Shown here: in pieces, positions 23,401-38,000 of the stretch
How positions within the stretch are numbered: the stretch's first letter is position 1
Layout: each line of letters starts with the position of its first letter
From: Mesodorylaimus sp. YZB2_4
Lineage: Eukaryota; Nematoda; Enoplea; Dorylaimida; Dorylaimidae
Reading direction: 5' to 3'
Assembly (NCBI GenBank): GCA_030248295.1
Contig: JASANH010001609.1
Location: 32,954-96,953, forward strand
DNA length: 64,000 bases
Notes under the pieces: model-generated
Seen by the model: the letters and a program-made list of their open reading frames with translations, nothing else
Told to the model about the DNA's origin: nothing
Database searches by the model: none
Made by a program: the position numbers and the translations under genes

Positions 23401-24276
23401 TAGATTTGCAACATATTTCGATCAGATAAGAATGAAAAGAGCTGATGAACTGTCTGGTTGATGGTTTTGACAGCATGATATGACTATCGCATTTGTCAGC
23501 CAGGCCGCACAGTCGATGAATGGCTGCTGCGTTCGGACAGGGAGTCGAATCTTCCGACCTTCCATGGCTGAAACATAAGCCTGACGGGTGACGCTCCATG
23601 CCGCTGCTCTGTGCAAAGGATCTTTTGCCAGTCGAGCCTCTTTACCAGTTCGAGTAACTCAAATTCTAAAATGTAAAAATGTCGTTCCACGAGTAACACG
23701 AGCATTACTGGGGCTGTAATAGGTTCAGTAAGTTAGGCCTGCGAAACTGCATTTTTAACTCCCCTTGAAAAAAGGTAAGAACTACAGCACCACATCGGGG
23801 CATGCCGTGCGGGGCTCGTTCTCCGTGGCATTAGGCACGGAGATACCATGCTATTCGTCATGTCAACTTCAGTCCTCTTTCTCGCTTCGAGTGTACTGCG
23901 GTGTCTGATCTGCCCCGAAAATTGTGGTTCATTTGGCGTGTTGCAAAAGCTTCAGTGAGCTGGACCCACCCCACCCACACTGCAGCAACCACTCTTAAAT
24001 CTTCTCTTTTGACGAGAAAAACAATACAAGCATTGACCTACAAACAAATAGGTCAGTAAACAACAAAATTGACACCACTCACAGTCAGAGCAAGAAAATC
24101 ATAGAAGTATCTTGTAAACATATTCTCATGATATTGCCAGAACAGAAAACGGAATGAGATAATTCGTGTAAATCCCAATACCCTCTCACTTATCCGAATT
24201 GGCTGCATACATTAGAAAAGCGCGAATCACACAAAAAATATATTACCTAAATGAAAAAGTTTCTACCCAGCGGCTT
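20456..24276. other. long gene-poor stretch
   Basis: No exon chain could be built over these 3.8 kb. Only one frame invites comment: minus 22551-22889, noted separately. The right end (about 24,180-24,276) should hold the 3' UTR of BiP. Confidence 0.4.
22720..22889 (-). pseudogene. possible FLYWCH/GCM-like zinc-finger relic
   Basis: The minus-strand frame reads ADGSQVIYYKCKSC..., then SRVRVSANLV and TGHNALCQ. The spacing of YYKC, a basic strand and a terminal His resembles FLYWCH or MULE-associated zinc fingers that travel with transposases. Only about 50 residues fit and no transposase core is seen, so it is at best a fragment. Confidence 0.25.
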
Positions 24277-26881
<2,605 letters not shown>

Positions 26882-27138
26882 TTTTCTTCACGAAATAAAG
26901 ACTTCGATTGACTGAATATGAAACAGAGACAACTGACTACACTTAGACTTGGATGAGACTTCTTTCAAAAACGATACCCAACCGATCACTCGGCAAGCAA
27001 TAAATACGTTTAGGAAGGATCGAGAAAATACCCGCTTCTTGTCGACGCGCACAGGGGCGGTGTCGTCATCGCTGCAAGGTGTCCTCTTGTGATTGGTCCG
27101 TGCCTGTCACGAAAGGGCGGAGCTAAGCACGTGCTCGA

Positions 27139-27157
27139 CGTTGCATTAGCTGATTGG
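27139..27157 (-). promoter_or_regulatory. ERSE-like element of BiP
   Basis: On the plus strand CGTTG, nine bases, ATTGG, i.e. CCAAT-N9-CAACG in the BiP direction. The ER stress response element consensus is CCAAT-N9-CCACG, so spacing is exact with one mismatch. It lies about 260 bp upstream of the BiP ATG. Confidence 0.45.
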
Positions 27158-27177
27158 ACTTTAGTGACACCTAAAGT

Positions 27178-27185
27178 CGACGTGG
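27178..27185 (-). promoter_or_regulatory. XBP1/ATF6-type ACGTGG core
   Basis: CGACGTGG matches the UPRE core TGACGTGG at seven of eight positions. A second ACGTGG core occurs at 27222-27227. Both lie in the BiP upstream region close to the ERSE-like site. Confidence 0.4.
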
Positions 27186-27616
27186 CGAATCGATCGATCG
27201 TGTGGGTAGCACGTTTACTTTACGTGGCGTATGTTGTCCAGGAAAGACAGGTGTATTGCGTCACCAATAGCGGAAAATTTTGAGGTCTAGTGCACATGGA
27301 AAAAGCCTAGAATCGACAGTAAACACATGGTCACTGCACAGTGACTTCAATAAATTATACAGTACAAACGCAGCGGTCATTGCAATGGAATGTGAGAGTA
27401 ATTTCGTGTTAGTGATTCCGCTTTCGGTGGCTTTTAGTTTTAAATTCCCGCATGTTTTGTAGTATGTTGTTTAAATGTCTGCTAGAAAGCGGGAAGAGTT
27501 ACAAGGTCACCATTGCCACGTTTTTTCTTCCGTTCCGTTTTCATGTGTCCCATGGAGGCACGAACTGTAGGTACGACCTTTGATTAATCCCATATCCCAT
27601 TATTTCTCTACCAAAG

Positions 27617-28610
27617 ATGGCAGACAAGCTCGAAAACGGAAGACACTGTAACATGAACAATAATTCTTCAGTAAGTTCTTAGGTATTTTTTTTAAATACA
27701 TTTTTTCCCTGAGATTCTTGGTTTTAGACGTGCACTCACGAAGACCACTGCCTGTATCTGTTTTGCCCAGAAATTCTGAAATCGATCTTATTCACGCATG
27801 AGAATCTGTCCAAATTCCAAAATCCGATTACTCCTACAGAACCCGGACATGGTTTGGTGATGCGTCCGTTAAGAGTCGATGACTATGAAAAAGGTAAGAG
27901 CGTGATCTCAGTTTCACAGTTTCGAAATCGTGTACTCTGCTATTTAGGTTATGTCGATCTGTTGGGTCAATTGACGGTGACTGGTTCGCTTTCTCAAAAA
28001 GACTTTGAAGGTATATCATTTGCTATAGCAGCTTGAGGTCCGTGGGTGAGGGGAGTGACTTGGCAACCAGACATTGGCAATGACACTCACACGCTTGGAC
28101 TCATTGTTTACAGAACCATTCAGGAAACATACAAATCGAGTTTGAAATATGGCCAGACTTTCCGGTCTGGCAATTCCACGGAAACCTGTTTTTGTTCGAT
28201 TCCAGACGCGTTTCAAGCCATGAAAGCCGCTCGGAACACGTATTACGTGGTTGTCGTCGAGGATTTGAATACGTCTCGCATCGTTGGTTCCACTACATTA
28301 CTCATTGAACAGAAAATCATCCACGATGGCGGGCTGCGAGGTCGAATTGAGGACGTTGTTGTGGACGGTAATTACCGAAGCAGACAATTAGGGAAACTGT
28401 AAGGAAAATTATATCATCTCTTGATCGTTCATACACTGGAATTTAATCTTTTCTAGATTGGTCGAGGTGTGTACAGAATTGGGCAAGCAGTATTTCAAAT
28501 GCTACAAGATGTCGCTCGACTGTAAAGAACATTTAATTAAATTTTATGGGACATTTGGTTACAAACGAGAGCCAGGCATAAATATGCTACTTCAACGTTT
28601 CGATAAGTAG
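27617..28610 (+). CDS. GNPNAT1: glucosamine 6-phosphate N-acetyltransferase
   Basis: Five exons (27617-27670, 27728-27893, 27948-28010, 28206-28398, 28457-28610) join in phase to 209 aa. The enzyme acetylates glucosamine-6-phosphate with acetyl-CoA on the way to UDP-GlcNAc, the donor for chitin, glycans and GPI anchors. The GNAT fold is plain: GHGLVMRPLRVDDYEKG at the N-side, VDLLGQLTVTG, YYVVVVEDLN, STTLLIEQKIIH, GRIEDVVVDGNYRSRQLGKLL (the acetyl-CoA-binding R/Q-x-x-G-x-G/K motif appears here as RSRQLGKL), then CYKMSLDC and FYGTFGYKR near the end. About 25 residues longer than the human enzyme, at the N-terminus. It shares a divergent promoter with BiP. Intron 3 holds a segment resembling exon 2 of the next gene. 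Confidence 0.95.
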
Positions 28611-29075
28611 TTGCTGCCCTAATTGGAGTGGGATGTGCGAGTGCCAACCTCGAGCTGTGTGACCACGAATCTGGGTTTTTTGTGTGCGAAGTGGTTCAAC
28701 CATAGTTCTAGTGTCCAAGGTGTATGTATTCTTGCTAACGGGTTTGCCTTGTATTTGATAGCATTGCACAATGATATGTTTCGATGACATTTGCTGCAGC
28801 TGATTGTGGGAATCTGTGTTGTATACTGTACCGTAGGCTAGGTGTTACAGATATTTGTTGGTTTCCAGTAAACACACGAAGTGAGGAGAGGAGTGAAAAG
28901 ACTGGTTCTAGTTTTCGTCAGCACTGGGCCCTCTAGTGCCGTTGTGCCCCAATTTTGCGTCTCGCGATCACAGCACCACCTAGCGGCGGACGCCATTTGT
29001 CTGCTGGTGCGCGGGAAGTCACGATTGATTGTCGATGTGAAAGCTTTGCGCGAACCAGCTTTCATTGTTTCAAGT
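28611..29075. other. intergenic between GNPNAT1 and Exportin-5
   Basis: 465 bp between two genes on the same strand. It should carry the 3' end of the first and the promoter of the second. No further ORF of interest. I see no evidence for an operon. Confidence 0.4.
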
Positions 29076-32000
29076 ATGACCGAACTAGATTCGAAAACAA
29101 TTTCACAGGCAGTAGAAGCTATCTTTAATCCACTATCATCTGTCGAGGCAAGGCGACAGGCTCACGAAGTAAGAAAAGGGCTCTCAGTTTTTGAAGCGTT
29201 TTTTAAAATTGAATTGAATTTCAGTTCCTGGAGTCTGTTCAAGAAGCATACAAATCGAGTTTCAAGTTGGCCGCGGTCGGTTTCGAATTGGCTGGATGTT
29301 CAGAACTTGGTACTGAAGTCAGGCATTGCGGGTTGCAATTTATCGAACATTGTGTAAAGTAAGTTCATGGCATTTTGTGCGCAATGCATCTTATTCAGTC
29401 TTCCTTTCTGCAAATTCCAAGACGGAAGAAGGACATGGAGGCGAGGAATGGCCTGTCTTTTCCTAATATCCTTGACAAACCGATTGCGGAATCGATTTTC
29501 GCATGCATCATTATCTAGGAAATCGTTTAGGCATATTTCTGGAATGCAATTTTTTGATTGAATTGCTTTTATAATTTTATTCACGAATCTTCTTTTCAGG
29601 TTCGGTTGGTACAACCTTAGCTCTGAGGAAAAGCATGTGATCAAAACTGGTTGTTTCGAAAAGCTAGCTGTGGCCGTAAGTTATTCGTCTATAATTTATT
29701 CTTAGTTGACCAAATTTATTTGCAGGCTTCTCATGATTCATTTTTGGATAGCAATTCTGGCAAAGACGGGTTAGCCAAGATCATTGTCGAAATTGCGAAA
29801 CGAGAGTGGCCTCAACAATGGCCTTCATTCTTGTCCGAGTGCGAGGAGCTGTGTAAACTTCAGGTAACTTCTTTTTTTAGCATTTCGAACCTCTGAAATT
29901 AACAGATTGAAAGCTAAGAGGCGAATTTTTTTTCTTTTCACGGATTAGTATCTAAAATAGGGGTGAGTGCCTAAGCCTTTTTTGTATACGCTTTGGAAAG
30001 CCCATAACACAGAAGGATTTGAATTTTAAAAGAAAAGAATGCATTTTTCAACATTTTAGCGTGGTATGTTTTGTATGAACAAACGGGTTGGTGGTCAACG
30101 TCCCTCCCACTGGTTTCCCTGTGCATTTTTCCCCCGCCACCCCTGGGGTCTAATGAAAAAGGCCCCCCCCCCCCCCCTACCTCTTAAGTCTGATGAAAAC
30201 CCATGTTTACTCCTAAGATAGTGGATTTACTCAAAACAAGTGAACTGTCGCGAGCAGGTGCTTTTGTCGCATGTTTATTTTCGAAAATACAATTTCTTCG
30301 TCAAAGGGAATTCAATTTGAAAGACGAAAAATTTTAGTTACTCCTTATTTCCATCTGCCTTAGTATCCGGATCTTGCCCGTACTCTACATTGCTGACGGC
30401 ATGGCCGTATGGTCAGAAATGGCGGGCAATCATAGGAAGCAACGTATGTGTATGGTGTATCATCATTTTTGGGTAGGGGTAATCATGGTTTTTCATCAGA
30501 TGTACAGGGGGTTTCCGTGAGACCCCACGTGCACAGAGGCCCTTGACAATTCTTTGACCGACCAAACCCAGGGCCCCACTCCCCATGCCCATACATAGTC
30601 ACACAGATAGGTCGAATACTAGCACCTCAAAGAGTAGGCGATTCAAAACTGCCGAATTAGTGAGGAGTATAAGCGATTGGGGTGGGCAATAATAGAGAAG
30701 CGGCTACATGATAAAGTTTGGGACTGTTCCCAGAATGGGACGAAAGGGTGCATACATTTGCGTAAATTATAGACGCAGCAGATTCAGATCGCCTTATTGG
30801 TACTCCTAAGACTCGTCGAGGATGTCTGCGTTCTGCAAAACATAGCGAATCCATCTCGACGAAAAGAATTGTACAACGCGCTCGTTGTGGTTGGGCCAGA
30901 ATTGTTACGCGTATCTACTTGCATACTACGACAATTTAGTTCTCATTTGGTGGCCGCTGGAGTCGTGATAGTGGAGGTAAGGTTTTGATTGTCTCCATAA
31001 AGAGTCCTTGGAATGCGAGTGGGGTTTGCTAGATAATAAAAACAAGCCTAGGGGAAAGGTTCTGTAAACCAGGGTCATTTTGCGTGATGTGCTGGGGGGT
31101 AGCTACATGCGGATTGACTGGGTTACCTGATAATGAGTTCTGTGCTCAGAGTTACCCTGCTCAATGATCTCAGCACACTGCAGGGTCCTTGCAGGGGTAT
31201 TGTAGGTGCTTCTCTTGTGTTGTCGTGCGCTGTTTGTTCCATGAGTGACCTGATAGTCTTCGAGCGTAGTAAAAATCAGAATCAGGTATTCGGGTATACT
31301 ATAGTCTGGTTACTCAACCTAGACGCACTATGGCGGGCGGCGACCAGTACGTCCACAATGCTGGCCCACAGCCTCCGCTCGTCGTCAGCCAAGACAAGCT
31401 ATGGTGGGCGGTCCCAGCGTTGCGGTCAGGCTGTGATCGCCAGCCGCCGTAGGCTGAGTAATCAGACTAGGTATTTGGTGCACTCTCCAGGCCCCCATCC
31501 TTCAAATAAAATGATTATTCGAGCAAAAATGATGTTTCATCATTCATGTCTAAATTTGCTGAAATAGTTACTTTATTTATCTTTAGATTGAAAGGAGAGA
31601 CCTCCACCAGTCAGGGTCATTGATACTACAAGTAGGGCACAAGGCTGTACCCGCCTTTTGTGGCCTGGCACCAGATGAGATAACCTTGTCCACTGTGTGT
31701 GTTGTAGGGTGCGAGACAAGATGTGCACGTGTGTCGTTACGCATTGCGCCTTATTTCATCGTTCATGGATTGGATACCAGCCAAAGATTTAGAAGCGTTT
31801 AAGCTCGATTTACTTCCTCAATTATGCCAATTGTTGGGATTGCCTTCGTCATATATTTCTGTGAAATCGGATAGCGCAGAATGTTTGCTGTTGCTGGTTT
31901 CGAGAAAAGTAAGTTGTCGTGTTTATTTCTGCTGTGAAATTACGGCATTTGTTACCGTTTAACTTATTCTAGCATCCGAATAAGCAAGAAATGCTGCCTG

Positions 32001-35000
32001 CTCTTGGTCTCTTCAATACGAGCGAAATGACAATGATTCTTGGTTCAGCAAGGTGAGTATGCTTGGACTGGCTTGTGATCTAGCTGGGCTTGGCGTGGGA
32101 TTGTCATGCTGTGGGCCCGCTCATCAAGGAGTGTTAGGTTTGTGTTGGGTGCACGCCGACCCTGGAGTGGCTTCAACGATAGAGGAAGACATGAACATAG
32201 TTCATCGCGTGGAGATGCTCCTAGCGGAGACACGCAGAGGGACGCTGACGTGTATGCTGGTCCACTCACAGCCTTGCTTACAAGGTTTGACTGCTGGCTG
32301 GCTAGAGGCAAACCGGGCTTCGGCCCCCCAAAAATTTAAACAAAAATGAGCATGGCTTGATAGTTTGAACATTTCTTTTGAAAATGTTACTTTTTTTTAG
32401 AACTGCAGCAAATGATCCGTCGGATGAACTACATTATACTTTTCTAAAGTCCATTTGTAATATTCTAAGTGCTCTTGGGCAAGCACTGTGCTCTTTATGG
32501 GTAAGAGTGTGGATCCTGATTAGAAAATGTGGCCTTTTAAATTCCGTTTATTTTAGGGACATACTTCGGGAATTCAATCAGAACCGCCGAACTTCAGTTT
32601 ATTTCTAAATGCTGAATTAGCCTTTTTCGAACATCCTTCTGTGGTACGTGCAGTATTTTATATACTTGTTGACCCCCTTAGTTATACAGACCTGGCGCCT
32701 GGTGGGCCAATGCGAGGGGGAGATTTCAACCCGTCGGGTCGATGTTTCAGCCGCAGGTATGCATAGTTTTGCTCCAGTAGGAAATTTTGCCCTGCCGATT
32801 TCTGTCTTCCGCATTCTTCCATGCTCGTGTCAGGCTTGGTTACAGTTATAAGTCGTAGGGTAGGGCTAACTGAAATTGTGTAATGTAATCCATCAGTTAT
32901 GGTACTGGGCTAAATTTGTAGTGCCATGCAAGACGAGAGCACTGAGCAAATATGTGGAGGGAGGGTGGGAACCAGTCATATGTATAGTGTATTTGTCATA
33001 GTGTTTTTCTTGCCACATGCGATGATGACGCCTGCTAACGAATGCGACTGATAAGTCTTCCGGTACAGTAGAGCACAGCATAGCAACCATAATTAGGCAT
33101 GATAATGTGCATAGCAATGGCCAACGGTTTTCTCTGAGTCTATCGTCCCATCGTAAGGGAACAGTAAAAATGGTTTTTTGTGGACCCTAGGGAAGAGAGA
33201 GGGAATGCGCAGGATCCTTGACAACTTTAGTGGACCAAGTCCGCAAGGTAGGGCTGTACCCTTCCCCATGCATTCCCCTAGTTTTAGTGCTGGTTTTTCA
33301 GAGGTGCCAGCCATGCAGGACAAGACGTACACTCAGTGAAGTTCAGTAGTATATTAGGTACAACTTTTTGCCAAAAAACCTTGGTCGTGATAATGGGCAT
33401 CAAATTTGTATGAGCCCTAGGCCTACAAGCGGCACAGTTGCCCGAATGTTACCTGGCTAGTGCGCGCAGATTTTACAGTTGTATTCGTTTAGGCTTTACG
33501 TATTCAAGCAACTGCAACAATGGCTACTTTGTGTAAACACGAAGAAGTAAGGAAATGTCGGAGTTTTCTCGACTTATTGCCCAATTTCGTTCAACTTCTG
33601 ACAACTAATACCCGCAAGGTGAGATGGCTTTGTGTTTGTGTTTCTTGGTTTATTTAACTTGGTCTTAAAATAGTTTAGATAATATATCCGAGTAAAAACG
33701 AACTTCCGTTTTCACATTTTTCATCAATCGATTACGAAGATGACTCGGAGTTTGTGATCGCCTTTAACAGTAAGGCATGATAGGTTTTTATTAGTGGAAC
33801 CCTCGCGCCTGGTGGGTTATGGCGTGTGGGAGGAGCCTCCCCTGGCTGGCAAGTCACCCCTCGGGTGATGTTTCGGCCGTAGGTGTAGTCCTAGACCCCT
33901 TGCTCCCCGACTCGGTCGGTGACACTCCCGCCAGGCTTGGTTAAATTGAGCATAGCCCTCTGACTCTTGATTTTAGGATTCCGTGATCAAGCCATGGGTG
34001 TGCTGCGCGCTTCGATCGAGGTCGATTACACGATCGCCTATAAAATTGGACGTGTTTGGTTTTTTGACGTGATTTCAAGGGCTCCATTGGCGGCGGAGGA
34101 TGTGGACAGTGTTTACGAGTCGGAATTGGAATCGTTAAATCGATTTTTGTCTGTCATGATATCGTGCGTGGCCAAGATGGACCTTTTTTGGTGTGCAGTA
34201 AGCGCTTGGCTTTGAGATAGCATTTTTGCCTGTTGTAATGTGTGTTTCAATTTAGGAAATGCAAGCGGAAGGTCGTGAAATGTTGGCATTGGTTGTGGAG
34301 AAACTGGAAGCAACTCAGGTCAGTCTAGGTTGGGTGGTCTTTGGACAAGTCCATCTTTCGCAGTCGTGGTGGCGCAGTGGTTCGGCGTTTGTCCACCCAT
34401 GGGTGTTATGCCAGTCCTAGGTTCAATTCCCAGTAGTGGAGGATGGTTTGGTCTGTCAGTCACCCATTGTCTAGTCTGTCCAGCACCAAGAGGGTTCGCA
34501 GCTCACCCGCCATGATCATAGGCAGTCGGTATCCTGTCCAGGATGCCCTCGTGAGGAGGTGCTGCAAGTTAACACATGGAGAGGGAGCCACATCCTTGCT
34601 TGACGCTGGAATCAAAACTGAGGACGCATCTTTGGCAGGGAGAACAGAAGAATCGTGACACCTGCACTCGATCGTTTTCAGGTTCCGTGGCTATTGAACA
34701 ATCTGCTATCAACCATGTCAGCCTTGCTTCCATATTTGGCCAAGCACAGTGATTTTATTCCATCAATTATTCGTCTCATATTTTTCTGCTCGAAAGTAGC
34801 GCGCGAAGTAGAAACACCGGAAGATCAATGCAAGAGTTTGCGTCACCATTCCATGCACGAATTTGTTCGCATAGCCGTCGATTTTGCGGATCAGTTGCTG
34901 GTAAGACTGGTTGTGGGAGTCATAGCCATGTCTGATCGTGAGCCATCTGAGTCCGAATCATATTCTACTTTGATGGCGTGAGCATTTGACACAGGCGAGG

Positions 35001-38000
35001 TGGATGAAAAATTTGATTTTTTCAGATCTACATCGATGATCTACTTCCTCAAATCGTTCAGTGGAGTCAAAAATTTTCGCCTCGCCAAAAATGTGCGTTA
35101 GCTGAGGGCTTAGCCGCATTGAGTAATAAATTCAAGAATTTTGATCGTCAAAGGGCATTTATTGCTGACATTTTGAATGAATGCGTGGTTTATTGGACGT
35201 CCAGCTTTGTCAATGAGTAAGATTATCCATGAGACTATAAACTGATCTACTTGTAAGGTGCGGGTTCGATTCCCGCTCGGGCCTAATGTTTTTTATCCTG
35301 TTTATATCGAGTTTTTTTACATGAAATTTCTTGTGTGCTAATCTGAAATATATTTCAGGGCCGTTGCAAATACGGATAATTTTATGCAATTTATTGGCTT
35401 CTCGATTCCAGCGCCGCGTGCGTGGAATAATGAGTCAGTCGAGGCGGCTCGTCGACGAGAGGTAAAAAATTGAAATAACGTTTTTTGTGGGAATAGTTTT
35501 TCTGTTTTTAGCTATTGAACGCTAGCGTGATGCTGTGCGCTGTGTTGAGTCGATCAGCGATACCGAATGATCAAGAGGTGAGAAGGCGGGGCAGGGGTCA
35601 TACAAGAATGGAAAACAGGGAAAAGTCAGGGCATCTGAGAGGTGTCTGGGAAAACCTGGGAAAATGTGAATTTTTGACCAAAAAATCAGGGAAAACTGAG
35701 ATGTTGCTCTCAGAGGGTCCAAATTTCCAGTCAGCCGCCTTTTCTATGTACTTGATGATCGAGCTGAAGGTCAGTTGATCAGTTAAATTCGATTGAGTAG
35801 TCGTAGGACAATGGAAAAAAACCAAAATTATCTGGAAAACCTGGGAAAATCATTTTTCGCTCCTTGTATGAACCCTGTGGGATTTGACCTTGTGATATAT
35901 GGCATAGTCTTTGTTTTAGGCTCGTGAACAAGGAGGATTCGTGGCTGACCACAATGGGCGTATTGTATCTCGACATCCAGCGTTCGATGTTTTCCAACCA
36001 TTGTTCGTGAATGTGTTTTCTTTGACGAGGTGAGCAGAAAGTTATTGCATTTGGGGATTTTTATGAAAATTTGCATTTCAGATGTTTAAATGGTTTGTAT
36101 TCGACCTCGTGCATGTCGAAGATTCATTCATCCTTCGGTGGTGTCAAAGCGCTCGATGTTCCGGACGTTGAAAAGTTTGCGATTCATGGTGAGTAAAATT
36201 TACAGGGTGTCCCAAAATGCTTGGGCCACTCATCGTCAATTATGGCCCTCCTTGATTAGATGGAAATTTTTTTTGTAAAGCATTCAATTCTGCATAGGTG
36301 GGTTAAAGCAAGCGCGAGATAATTAACCAGAAAAACCAATGGTTTCGATTTTGAATCAGCTTGCTTGCCGGGTCTTTTACTCAAGCGACTTAAATTGATG
36401 AACCAGAACGCGGGAGTGGAGCGGGTGCGGTGGTGCAGCCGTTCGGCATTCATCTGTCCAAACTGTTTGGGAGCGAGCGGCTGGACCGGTTTCGGGTTCG
36501 AACCCTGGTGATGGAGGTCAGGTTGCGAGCCCGAAACTCGCGCTGACCTTACACGCCAGACCGAGGTGCTCCGAGTGGAGAGACGTAAGCCAAACGAGAA
36601 GGCAGTCTCGACTGTCGAACACCGACGGGGTTCAAAGCCCACCCGCCATCGTCCTAGGAAGTCGGTGTCTAGTCCAGGATGCCCTCGTGTGGAGGTGCTC
36701 CTAGTGAAGACACGCAGTGGGGCGCTGCTGTGTGTGCTGATCCCCGCGCAGGCTAGCTTAGAAGGTAAAACAGGCTTAAGCTGATTAAAATTGAAAAAAA
36801 AGGACGGGGGGGAATGATTTTTTTTACAAAGGAAATGGTTAGCTTAGTTAGAAAAACTAAACAATAAGGAGTTTTTGATCTAAAAATCAGCGGCAAATAT
36901 TTACTTTCGAACTGGCGATCAGCTCGGTTTTATGACTGGCCATTTCCTTGTTTAAAACAGTCATTCTCGCTTGTTCTATTTTATAAAAATATTCATCCAA
37001 TAAAACCCGCCAAGCGATCTGCTTAGAAATTTTTCTTGAAAAAATCAAATCTTCCGAAATGGTTTTTGTGGTTGGATTTTGCTTTATTTCGACTAGATTT
37101 TCTCTACTTGCGCTCTGTTGCTGATAAAAGTGCCGGATTTGACCTACAGTGCCTGTGCAGAATTGATGATCCAACTTTTTCATCGTACATGAAATTGTCT
37201 ACGCGCCAGCATCGGCCGACCCGGGCCAAACACTCCCGACCCGACCCGACCCAGATCCCGGGTCGGCCCGACCCGGGCCCGACCCGACCCGACCCGACCG
37301 ACCCGACCAAAAATGCAAGATTTTGCTTTCTTGAAAATCTACACAATCACGCAAGGTTCCAAAAAAATTTTTGTTATCGCGTACATTAGTGATAATATAT
37401 CATAATCAATCAAATAATTCCAAAATGTTTTCGCACTTCACTTTTTTGAAAAACGAAATGTGTTAAACCCAAACGCCCAAAAGTCCAGGAACAAACGCTT
37501 TGCAGTAAGTAGGTAGTTAACGTAGTATTTGGCGGGAATTCAAAATTTAACCGACCCAGCCGACCCGCAGGCTGGGTCGGGTCGGCGACCCGACCCGGGG
37601 CTGGGTCGGCGGGTCGGGTCGGCCGGGTCGGTGGGTCGGCCGATGCTGGTCTACGCGGCCTTTTTTTCAAGACACCCTCTTCTCTGCAATGTATGCATGG
37701 ATGTTAAGTTTTATTAAGAACTTGGAGTGCGAGGCCAAATCGGGATTTTCTAAATGTATAGTACGAAAAAGTGCACCTGATAAGAAGCACGGTGTTAGAA
37801 GAAGAGTAATTTTTACCAATATAACCGTTAGACGAGTCGATAAATCATGTCATGTCATACTTTATCCATAGCCAAGCACTGTGCAGCGCACTCGAGGGCT
37901 AAGGAACACATATTTGGCAATCATTCTCTACCCAGGTGGGAGTCGAACCCTCCTCTGTAAGTGCGCACCCAGCGTGAGAGGCCTGGCGTACCGACCCTGG

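Larger units (their letters stand above)
26882..27616. promoter_or_regulatory. divergent promoter region of BiP and GNPNAT1
   Basis: Separates the start codons of BiP (-) and the N-acetyltransferase (+). It contains several ATTGG (CCAAT) boxes and ACGTGG cores. No other ORF of note. Confidence 0.6.

Noticed and set aside
28016..29076. operon of GNPNAT1 and XPO5
   Set aside because: The 465-bp gap, unrelated functions and lack of a visible trans-splice signal give no support.
35248..35283. tRNA gene
   Set aside because: Only the anticodon-arm-like part and T arm exist; no 5' acceptor or D arm precedes them.
37036..37670. Arg/Pro/Asp-rich ORFs
   Set aside because: They come from the CCGAC arrays of the MITE read as codons.
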